From Takakia lepidozioides (taxonomy: Eukaryota; Streptophyta; Takakiopsida; Takakiales; Takakiaceae), in NCBI GenBank assembly GCA_030704615.1, contig CM060732.1, positions 72,643,053 to 72,707,052 on the forward strand: a stretch of 64,000 nucleotides of DNA, given 5' to 3'. The position numbers and the translations under genes are program-made. Positions within the stretch are counted from its first letter, which is position 1. Each line of letters opens with the position of its first letter. Positions 55,309 through 64,000 of the stretch are shown one piece after another. The notes under the pieces are model-generated. The model was not told where the DNA came from. It did no database searches and saw nothing but the letters and a program-made list of their open reading frames with translations.

Positions 55309-57330
55309 TACTGAAATACCAGAGTCTTGCCAATAATAATTTTGTCAACAGTCCAATGCTCTCTCTCCAACGGTGGCAGCAAAACAGATAATGGTGATGG
55401 TTGGTCCAACCATAACAAACCACAAGCAATTTAGAGAGGGGGTGTCTATCCAGAATTTAGAGAGCCCACACAAAATGAGGTGCTGGCAAAGAGCGCCCCA
55501 ATGCTTTCCATTTGTGGAGGTTGCCTCTGTTTTGCCGATATTATCACCTCTTTCCGCAAGTTGGGTATAACATCTGCATGAATGACATTTTTGGATAATT
55601 GATCTCTCAAATTCAAGGCTTAGGGTTTATGGGATGTAAACCTGAAATCTTGTATAATTAACTTTCTGCAAGCTCCATTGGACGTCTGGCTAGTTCCGAA
55701 CATACCGATCATCGTCGGATATGAAGCAGTTCTGGTAAAATGAGGTACCCAAGACCTACCACCTCATGTTGACTCCCCCATTTCCCACTGTCATGCAACT
55801 TTTTGATGTTGAATGAATTATGTACATTGATGTAGAATTAATCTCCAAGTGTTTTTACCAACAGTGCAGCAATACGCAAGGGATACTAACAAAGCACGAG
55901 AGAAAGGAGAGAGAAGAAAGAAAGAAGTGGCACAAAGTAGAGCAAGAAATGTCACTCCGAGAATACGTGCCTTGTGCAGGTAGGCTGTCAGGCACTTCTA
56001 GTCCTAAAAGCTGAAGGCTTCTGTCATGCAAGAAATTTCTTACGCCCACGGAAGGCCTAGAGAGAGCATTACACACATAACAAAGATGGAAAAGAAAAAA
56101 AATAGGGTTGAGACTTCAGACCTGATTTGAGTCCCTCCTCAAAAATGCGAAATAATTTGGTCTGCTGCAAGTGACCGGTTTCCATTTCGACTAGTAAGTG
56201 GTACTGAACAACATGCATATCCTCCGATACAGATACAAACATACAAACATATATACAGACACTGCTTGACACGATGCTGGAGTTGATATTACACACCCTG
56301 CAATCCGCCATAGTAGAAGATTTGCACGGACTCACCGAAGGACAATATAGATCAACACACATAATAATAACTTGGACAAAATAGAAACCTAGGTCTTGCG
56401 GGTCTTCAGCTTGTTGTGTAGCCCAGCAGTTGAACCACTCCACACATAGAGGGATGCTCTGCAAATCCAAGCCCATATTGTCTATATTCCTGAGTAGGGT
56501 CAGCGGGGGCACTCCTATTTTGGAGGGTTTCATATATAACTTAGAACGGAGGTCAAACTTCACAGCGGCATCGGACCACTCCCAACCCATTACAAGCGTA
56601 GAGAAGGTAAAAAGCAGCACAAAGTCTAACCATATCAACAACCATAGGAGGATCAATAAGGAAGCTACTTATTATGCACAAGTTGTTGGCCTCGCACCGT
56701 CGCTCAAGTCTTCTTGCCAAGCGTTCCACCCTTTCCTCCTTTAAGAAGTCCAAAGGCCAAGCCCTAAACCCCACACAAACTGTACATATGACACTCCTCT
56801 CTGCTCCCGGGGGCAGGACGACGAAGGCCAGGGTTTTGCTAACATGAGAGCAGGGAAGAAAGGGAAGAAGCTTTCACTAGTCTCGAGCCATTTCCCAATG
56901 GCTGTTACTGGTTAAGAATATATTTCACAAAAACATAAACAAAAACAAATTAATATTTGATGCTCATTAATATCAAGAGCAATGTTAACTAGTGAAGGTA
57001 TATATGTGAAGTTTGGGTGTTTTCCGGTGAAGGCATATTAGGATCTTCCCCCATTTCGGCACTTATGCTTGGTCTCCTCTTGAGGGAGGAGCCAACAAAC
57101 TTTACTTTACTTTACTTCATCAAGTCTACCTAGGTTCAAAATGACGAATATTCACTGTTAAAGACGTTAAAGAAGCTTTATCTTTATCTTTGTTAGAGTT
57201 TTTAGTTTTTACTATCTTAGATGAATGTCATAGGCCTTTCTACCCAGGTTACTTATGGATGTAATGATTCTCCTTTGGCAAGATTTTATTGAACTTCTTC
57301 TTAACTACTTTTCAACCACGTTGTAAAAAC
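55309..57330. other. Repeat-containing intergenic DNA
   Basis: 55900-56045 resembles a strongly diverged antisense LINE B end (GTGCAGGTAGGCTGTCAGGC). No convincing gene. A minus-strand frame at 56656-56069 has a hydrophobic start but no recognised motif. Confidence 0.35.
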
Positions 57331-57331
57331 C

Positions 57332-57500
57332 TCGAGCTATTTGTAATTTGCTGCTCCAAGGTGTGCCCTATAGAGTGCATGCAAGGGAACACATTAATGG
57401 CTGCTCATGTTGCCCCTACATTAACTGCAATGGAGCCTGAGGCCCCATGCCATGCTATAGCCGCCTTAACGAACCCCACCATGCTCCACAGTGCACTAAC
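57332..57500 (+). repeat. Direct repeat, first copy (partner 59583-59760)
   Basis: Shares GAGCTATTTGTAATTTGCTG-like, CACATTAATGGCTGCTCATG and GAGGCCCCATGC blocks with 59583-59760, roughly 75-80 per cent alike by eye. Confidence 0.7.
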
Positions 57501-57797
57501 ACGAATTTCGGAGTTTGAGGCAAAGCCAAAGGGGCCAAGGTTTGCGAGAGCACACAAGAAACAAGAGCATATTTGGTTCACGTTGAAGAAGATAACTCCA
57601 TCCCTCTTGCTGACCTTGGTGATTTCTCTTCTGTTCAATCAGATTATTGCATTGATGAGACTTTGAAATCGGGTTTTTTTTAAGCCCAAGACCTATGTAG
57701 CAGCTTGGGAATGAAACCAAGTGATGTGACCAAATCCGAATGATGGAATGAGCCATGGAATATCGAAGAGAAGATAGAGGTTCAGCTTTTCAAATGC

Positions 57798-58460
57798 ATG
57801 CAGGAGGATGGTGACATTGTTCTTGATGGTCTTTGTTTGGAAGTTAATGGAGAAACCCATGTCGAACCTGAAACTATGCAAGATCATTCTTTAAGTGCAA
57901 TAGAGGATATTTTGGACCCTTTGCAGGTGCATGCAGAGGATATTATTGTTCAAAGCGAATTTCGGCATATCTTGGATGCCCTTATTGATGAGCAAGAAGG
58001 AGAGGAAGAAGATGATAAATCACCTATCATTTCATTTATCACAGTCGATGGAAATGCTATTTGCAAGAGTACCTTGGTTAACCAATTAAATGGCAATCCC
58101 ACTCTTTCCAAAGATAGGTAAACACGAGTTCGAAGTGGAATTTCACTTTGCAAAGAGAAAAATTCCAGCCACATTAATCCAAAAACAATGTGATTTGTGC
58201 CGGATCTGATTGTGCCGTTTTTTTTGTTGATACCGTCGCCAACCAAGCTCCGGTTGGAAATAGGAGAGGTAGACCAGCAAAAACCACTAGAGCATCAACA
58301 AAAGGTGTTTGGTATTTGGGTAGGGTTCAGAAAATGCGTCGAAAAGTCAATAATCGACGAATTGAGTATAAGGATCCAATTGATTTGTTGAATCGGCCTT
58401 CCAATGTAGAAATAGGTTTAGCTTGGTACCAAAAAGTGATCGTTTTACTCCTATGATTTG
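57798..58460 (+). pseudogene. Broken unrecognised coding region with a KSTLVNQLNGNPTLSKDRL motif
   Basis: The first frame (57798-58121) is acidic and ends DGNAICKSTLVNQLNGNPTL then SKDRLTRVR-like. A second frame (58190-58456) gives CAGSDCAVFFVDTVANQAPV, GRRGRPAKTT and KGVWYLGRVQKMRRKVNNRR. Together they look like one protein broken by a frameshift and a small gap. I have an impression of a family spread in plants and animals but cannot name it. The GRPAKT stretch resembles an AT-hook. Confidence 0.4.
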
Positions 58461-58599
58461 ACGGACAATATGATGGTTGATCTAGAGTCTATTATAGCAT
58501 TAGCTTTTCTAAAGTATGATGCAGCCTCTAATAGGTATAAGCTCGATCCAAATGATAAAACAGTATTTGACAATTTTATCAATAGAAAATAAATTTGAC

Positions 58600-59580
58600 A
58601 CTAATTTTTATTTGTTATACAAGTTATTTTAAATATTTTTTAAATCTGATGTAAATTTTTTGTCACAATTTTGTATTAAAAATTATACATAAATAAAGGG
58701 TTTATTATATTCTGAATCAACACATGAATACATACAGCAAAGTGTTGTTATTCATTAATTTTTATATATAAATACTTTAGGGGGTTTAATAAATTTTAAA
58801 ATGTATGTATACATATGATAAATTCATGAGGTAATCTATATACAGGGGTAGTTTTTATTGACTAATGCACGATGAAAAACCCTAATGTCTATAAATTACT
58901 AATGAAGCCAGTGTCACTCTCTCTGAGGCACAAACCCACACCATCCATTCACTTGTGGTAGCGGGACTCAATGTGAGCGAGAGAGGAAGAAAGAATAACC
59001 CCAACAAAGGGGAAAAAGTGCTATGCAGGTAGACAAGCGTTAGACCGGGCGTAAGTGGGAATACTTAAGATATCAAAGCAGGTATGTGTATAGATACTAG
59101 ATCGTATATGGTACTCGGGCTGCGTCCACACATTCATCTTTACTAATTGGGCAGAGAAAGAAAGGAATCATAACAATTCCATTATTTTTTTATTTTGGCA
59201 TTTTCCGGGCTTTTGCCAAGTCACGGGTACGGATGCCACGGATGATGGCAACCATGGCCGTGTATGGCCATCATTCATGGATTCCGTTCTCGTGAACGAC
59301 GACGAATGTTTAGAGCCGTCTCTTTTCTCAACGACGCATGCCATCTTCAATCACTGTCCACGGTGATGGGCTCCGTGACCTATTGCCGTGGAGAAAAATA
59401 CTCTGCGTCCATGCCCGTCCAAAATGTATTCCGTGCATATCCACACTATAGCTTCGCTAGGCAACGTACTACCATCCACAATGTTGTCAACTGTCTATGA
59501 TGGTGACTGCAAGAGTAATGTATGTAATTGGCATTGAAATTGAAATTCTTTATTGATTTTGGAGGGCCAATATTGAATTA
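58600..59580. other. AT-rich intergenic DNA
   Basis: 58590-58870 is very AT-rich. No gene or known repeat recognised. Confidence 0.4.
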
Positions 59581-59867
59581 CAACGCCTTGGGCTATTTGT
59601 AATCTACTCCTCCAAGGTCTCCCCTATAGAGCTAGGGGGCGCATTAATATGGGGTCCACATTAATGGCTGCTCATGTGGCCCCCACATTAATGCGGTGGG
59701 GCTCCACGAGGCCCCATGCTATATCCGCCATAGGGAGCCTCCATGCTCCACATCCGCCATCCATGCGCTCCCTATGCTCCATATCCCCATGATCCATCCC
59801 ATGCCTTCCTCAACTCATTTTGATCAGTTTATAATGCAACAAAGACAAAGAAGATACACTTTGATAG

Positions 59868-59930
59868 CTACTCAGCTGGTAAGCGTACAATGAGTTACCT
59901 ACGTAGTTTGGGGTTCAAAGTCAGTGTGCT
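59868..59930 (+). repeat. tRNA-like segment in the left arm
   Basis: TAGCTACTCAGCTGGTAAGC resembles an A box and GGGGTTCAAAGTC a B box, about 45 bases apart. The mirror copy lies at 61505-61585 (minus; TAGCTCAGCTGGTAAGTGCA and GGGGTTTAACCC). Neither folds as a complete tRNA. Confidence 0.5.
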
Positions 59931-60009
59931 ACACCTCTCCGTTTGTGGATTGTTTGTGGCGACCCTCAATAACTTGAATCGTGATTGTCGCTCCCAGGTT
60001 TTTTCTTCT

Positions 60010-60226
60010 CTTCAAAAAAAGAAAAGAAATGTCAAGGGGCTGATCCGAAACCAAAATTGTTATATTGTTGTTTAGACGTTTGTAATTTCAGACTCTCTCC
60101 CTCCACTACAAGTATGAAATTCTAAATATTAAAACAATAATATTGGTTTCTTATCAACAACAACAATTTTGGTTTCGGATCAGCCGCTTACACCATTTTT
60201 TTCTCGTTTTTGAAGAGGAAAAAAAC
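60010..60226. repeat. Inverted repeat pair forming a long hairpin
   Basis: GGCTGATCCGAAACCAAAAT (about 60039-60058) is matched in reverse complement at about 60164-60183 (ATTTTGGTTTCGGATCAGCC). Flanking TCTTCAAAAA-type blocks extend the pairing. Looks like a small foldback or MITE-like element. Confidence 0.75.
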
Positions 60227-60559
60227 CTAGGGGAGACAGCCCATGATTTAGGCTATTGAGGACCGCCACGAACAGGGGTAGTGCCATGGGTTTAACCCTT
60301 AAGTGTTGAACCGACCCGTTTTGGGTTGGTTAGATTTCTTTAACCATCCATAGCTTCCTGTGGTTAAGGCTGATTGGCCTTTTTGGCTCAATCGACAGAT
60401 AATCGGGTCCCCCTTCATATGGCATTGGCCAATTGGTCAATGCCTGAAGGGGTAGGGATCTCGATCAATTGGAAGGGGGCCAACTCAGCTTTTGAGGCCA
60501 TTTTGGCACCCCTAACCTGCCCAAGTTGCTAACATGGCAACTGCGGTCAGGTTAGGGTG

Positions 60560-61504
60560 AATGAATGATACCCCATAAAGGGATGGGCGGCACGCTTCCC
60601 CCAACCCATTGACTGCCCGATGGGTATGGCGGCCTGCGCAGGTCTGGGTATTCCCAGGCCTGCACCCTAACCTGAGATCGACGGAGATGGCTACTCCAGC
60701 CAACACGATGGGCTCATAGTAGGGCGGACTGGAGGGAGTGCAGCCGCGATGGCGGCAGAGCTCGCGGCTCGAGAAAATCTCGGGTGGGCCAAACCCAGGC
60801 AGGGAGTTTGATAGGGTTGCGGGTGGAGTGGCCCCCATGAAAGCAGGGCCGGGAAGCCATAGCTCCCAAACCCCGTGCCCTTCTGGGTTACGGCTCCAAA
60901 TATCCTAGGCCTGCAGGCTATAACATAGGTGTGTCATTTGAAGTCTTGGGGCAGGGAACCTAAGGATGCGGTGGCATTGGCTGATTGGCCTCAAAGTTTT
61001 TCGGGGACTTCATATGGAAGCCCATGACATTTCAACCGGACGGATTAGGGATTGACCAGCTGAATTTTTTTGTATAATTTTAGGAAGAGAGATTTTGGCC
61101 TGCCCAAAGAAAATGGCATATTTTGATCCCCCAATTTGTCACTACAAAGGAGCCCACTTGAGAAAATTTCAGAAAAAACTGAAATTTTATGAGAATGTGT
61201 GTTATCAGGTATGGAACAACATTCTTGAGACTCTCAAAAGAAAAAAGAAAAAATGCCCAAATACGAGCAAAAAACTGCTTTTTTTGGCACCTAGTTCTTA
61301 GTGGAGATTTTTTTTTGTCCCCACTCTACACTTTATAATCTTCAGATCTGGCAGTTGGATTTTGGTGAAACTTTTTGTGGTAGAAGGTGGGGTAGGTGGG
61401 AAGTAATTCCAACGGTCAGTTTTACAAGGACACAGAGATTCTCTAGATAAAAAAAATTTGTGGGCCAGGGTCATGTTTTTCCACGAGAGGGTGAAAATGA
61501 GTTA
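60560..61504. other. Loop of the candidate foldback element
   Basis: GC-richer DNA without recognisable genes. A minus-strand frame at 60838-60512 has no motif. Confidence 0.35.
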
Positions 61505-61759
61505 TGACACTTAAGGGTTAAACCCCAACTACTTAGGTAACACAGTGTGCACTTACCAGCTGAGCTACCAACTAATGTGTAATTAAGTGTTCTTTGTTGC
61601 ATTATAAACTGATAAAATGAGTTGAGGAGGGCATGGGATGGATCATGGGGATATGGAGCATAAGGAGCGCATGGATGGCGGAATATAAGAGGTTATCTCA
61701 GCGTGTTATTCTAGCCAACGTGGCTGCTCATTTCTCCACTTTGGGGCTCTTAATGATGC

Positions 61760-62870
61760 TGTGAGGGCGTATCGACGCATGCTCATAAGAAACTACCTCA
61801 TTTCATTGCAGAAAATTGGGGCCAACATTGGCACGTTCATTGCATTTCTTTTCGGAACCACGCGATCGTTCTTCCAACTCAAATTTACTACTTTGTTAAC
61901 ATATATTTCATTTGCAGGTATGCCCATATCAATATGTTCTCCACGCCACAAATGCATCTCCAATTGGCGAAACAATATCGTCTGATATTGTTGACGATGT
62001 AAAAATGATCGGGCCAGAAGCTTTTCAAGGACCTGACAACTTGTTGTCTACTCAGGCATCCATTGATGTTATGGAGAGTGATCTTATCAGTGTTACGGAT
62101 GTTGTTTCGAGTCTCAAAATGTCAAAAGTTGAATCCACCGTTAGCAGGGTCGATGATTTAGCTGGGGTTGGCTGCATAGTGGAAAGCGACTCTCAATATA
62201 TTGGGGAATCCTCTTTGGAGCCGTCCTTATCCCAACAATTTCCACCAGACGCCGTCACGGGGCATCTACATGAGTCTTACCGAACAATAGGTTCCATTGG
62301 TTGCAACTGTCGTTGATCGGGTCATCGGATCGCGAGGGCTGGACACCTCATATACTGAGTAGTCGGGTGATTTAATTCTATTTCATCCATGCGTTTTTTT
62401 GTTACCGTATTTCTGTTCATCCTCTGATTTTCTTTCTTTACTCTAGGCCAAAAAAGCTGCAACATATGACCTTCATATGAAGCGACAACTTCTATGGGGT
62501 TGTATTCCAATGTAATCCATTTTTTTTCCGTTTGAATTCGGTTCAGGATGTGCAAAAAGAAAGAAACCGAATTCTGTTGTCAACTGTCAGCGAGAAGGTT
62601 ATTGAACTCACTCATTCGCCGACTAAGGTCAACACACCAACAAGATCGGCAAATATTTGTGCACATCCCCAACCCCCCAGAATTCTGGATGGTCCTGTAT
62701 CAAGGAAACGTCACAGATCACAGCAGTCAGCAGCGGTCGTGTCCGACGATGAAAAAACAACATCTGACGTTTTGTTATCTCTTCAACATTCACCTGCCCT
62801 CAGTGGTAACCCGCCTCAGAATCGAAGGGTAAATCTAGCAAAGGTAATAAGTATCTCCTTCACTTAATCC
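61760..62870 (+). other. Exon-like segments of an unrecognised gene or element
   Basis: An open stretch after a CATTTGCAG acceptor at 61917 reads ISSDIVDDVKMIGPEAFQGP then SDLISVTDVVSSLKMSKVES. Another after TTCGGTTCAG at 62548 reads DVQKERNRILLSTVSEKVIE, GPVSRKRHRSQQSAAVVSDD and ends at a possible donor AAG|GTAATA near 62843. The pattern looks spliced, with a nuclear-signal-like RKRHR, but I recognise no family. Confidence 0.3.
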
Positions 62871-62989
62871 TCTGTCTTATTGGTTCTGGTTTCCTAGTAA
62901 TCATTACATATATCATTTACATTGTCGACACAACTTAACACAAAGAAACCTCGCGCGATCGCGCTTGGTTGTAGGAAATTCACTCCTCC

Positions 62990-63310
62990 ACCGTAGCACT
63001 AAAGATGATGATGTCATCTATGTAGCACCGAGCAAACTTCACCCCTGCTAGAATCCTGTCCATGACTCTCTGAAACTCTGCCGGAGCGTTCTTAAGCCCA
63101 AATGGTAAGAACCGCCACTAGTATAGGCAATCCTTCCCGTGCTCATTGATCCCCCATAATGTCGTCTTCTGCTTATCCGCCTCCTTGATCGGCAACTAGT
63201 GATATCCGGATCGTAAATCCAAAGTGCTAAAGATCTTGGCATGCCCAATGCCCAACGGCTCTGGTGTCGGCATGGCATACCTATCGGACTTGGTCTTTTG
63301 AATTTACATG
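62990..63310 (-). pseudogene. Ty3/gypsy reverse transcriptase fragment with in-frame stops
   Basis: The minus strand reads RYAMPTPEPLGIGHAKIFST, LDLRSGYH, stop, LPIKEADKQKTTLWG, FLPFGLKNAPAEFQRVMDRI and CYIDDIIIFSATVEE. The YIDD catalytic box and FGLKNAPAEFQ are diagnostic. Two in-frame stops show decay. It may belong to a different element from the one at 1-1750. Confidence 0.88.
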
Positions 63311-63356
63311 GATTAGGAGCTTAGGGTGTATTTATTGGTTCCTTGTTCGGAATTTT

Positions 63357-63689
63357 GTGAATGGCGTTGACGCCATTCACATCCAGTGTTATTATGAGGT
63401 CCTCAGTGTTATGTACGTTTTGAATGTCCATTGAGTTTTTAGGGAGGGTTCCTTACTCGAGTTTCTGAATGTCGTTGCCGACATTCAGTTTCCATCCAAT
63501 GATTTTGCCTCTTTTGAGAAATCATTAGGCTTGATTAGCAGTGTATTCACAAATCCAAAGTGAATGACGTTGACGACATTCACTTCTATGTCTGTGTCAT
63601 TCCAAAGCGAGAGTTTGCATTCACGTGGATTAGGGTATATTTGCAGTATCATTGAATGGAATTTTTTGAATGGCGTTGACGACATTCAC
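63357..63689. repeat. Four regularly spaced hairpins
   Basis: Hairpins at 63357-63380, 63465-63488, 63560-63583 and 63666-63689. The first pairs GTGAATGGCG with CGCCATTCAC around a TTGA loop. The second has arms CTGAATGTCG/CGACATTCAG and loop TTGC. The third and fourth keep TTGA with one arm mismatch or more. Start spacing is 108, 95 and 106 bases. Flanks of the first and fourth share a GTGGATTAGG/ATGGATTAGG and TATTT... pattern, so the unit may be a longer tandem repeat. Confidence 0.85.
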
Positions 63690-64000
63690 ATCCAGAGCTA
63701 CTTTCAATGAGATCGCAGCCATCATACGTCCTCTCATTTCGCAACATGCCTCCAACTTTGCTGAAAAAAATCTCACAAACATCAGATCCGACAATGCTCA
63801 AAGAAACTTGCAAGTGGCTGAACTTATCTTCGAAGAGTTTGATGAGGAGAACCACATAATGACATGAAACTTGCAAGTCCAAGTAGGCCTCCCTGCTGAT
63901 GAAGTAAGCTTTCAGATTGTAGAGTGCATGATGATATATCCATAGCTTTCATAATGTAAAAAAGAACGATACTTTGGCTGCAGATCGTACCCTTCCACCC
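63690..64000. other. Right edge, no clear gene
   Basis: A plus frame (63670-63867) gives IAAIIRPLISQHASNFAEKN-like sequence without a recognised family. It may be part of a gene or element continuing beyond the window. Confidence 0.3.

Larger units (their letters stand above)
59583..61690. mobile_element. Candidate foldback-type element with long imperfect inverted repeats
   Basis: 59755-59925 and the reverse complement of 61520-61685 share CGCCATCCATGCGCTCC, CATATCCCCATGATCCATCC, CAGTTTATAATGCAACAAAG and a tRNA-like tail, about 170 bases per arm. The loop of about 1.6 kb has no transposase frame. A second inverted pair is nested at 60010-60226. The arms may also be two separate inverted copies of one tRNA-headed repeat. 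Confidence 0.6.

Noticed and set aside
63357-63689. Hairpin array as a CRISPR array
   Set aside because: Only four units, repeats not identical, spacing near 100 bases, and the genome is eukaryotic with spliceosomal introns.

Overview
This window is nuclear DNA from a eukaryote with long, intron-rich genes and heavy retrotransposon load. The best fit is an early-diverging streptophyte, meaning a charophycean alga, bryophyte or lycophyte grade plant. The evidence is a plant-type U6 snRNA sequence, a plant-type eL24 ribosomal protein relic with telo-box motifs beside it, and a POC1 centriole gene, which fits a lineage with flagellate sperm. The organism assignment is inference.

Region by region: 1-1750 is the 3' end of a decayed Ty3/gypsy chromovirus (integrase tail, chromodomain, 3' LTR). 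1800-2500 holds GC-rich repeats, a 38-base G run and a hAT transposase relic. 3080-4080 is a 1-kb transposon with terminal inverted repeats. 5504-5994 (-) is a frameshifted eL24 copy. 7212-12156 (-) is a multi-exon POC1 WD40 gene. 13236-15278 (+) is a single-exon gene for an unrecognised 680-residue protein with ankyrin-like units; part of its 3' flank is duplicated at 17036-17250.

The centre of the window, 53284 to about 18771 (-), is one giant gene. I could assemble 23 exons with consistent reading phase, giving about 4,600 residues of an RNF213 (mysterin)-like protein: N-terminal arm, AAA+ core with Walker A and B motifs, long E3 shell, and an RZ-type zinc finger. I see no RING domain. Its introns are filled by a LINE family, called LINE B here, with a (TTTCA)n-type tail, present as more than 20 fragments. 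Nested in these are a nearly full-length second LINE (LINE A, 39105-43958), a 77-bp LINE A fragment inserted at exactly the same LINE B site, and a U6-LINE B chimeric retropseudogene (24777-25440).

From 54 kb to the end there is repeat-rich DNA: tRNA-like heads, long inverted repeats around 59.7-61.7 kb, unassigned exon-like segments, a decayed gypsy reverse transcriptase (62990-63310, -) and a four-copy hairpin array (63357-63689).
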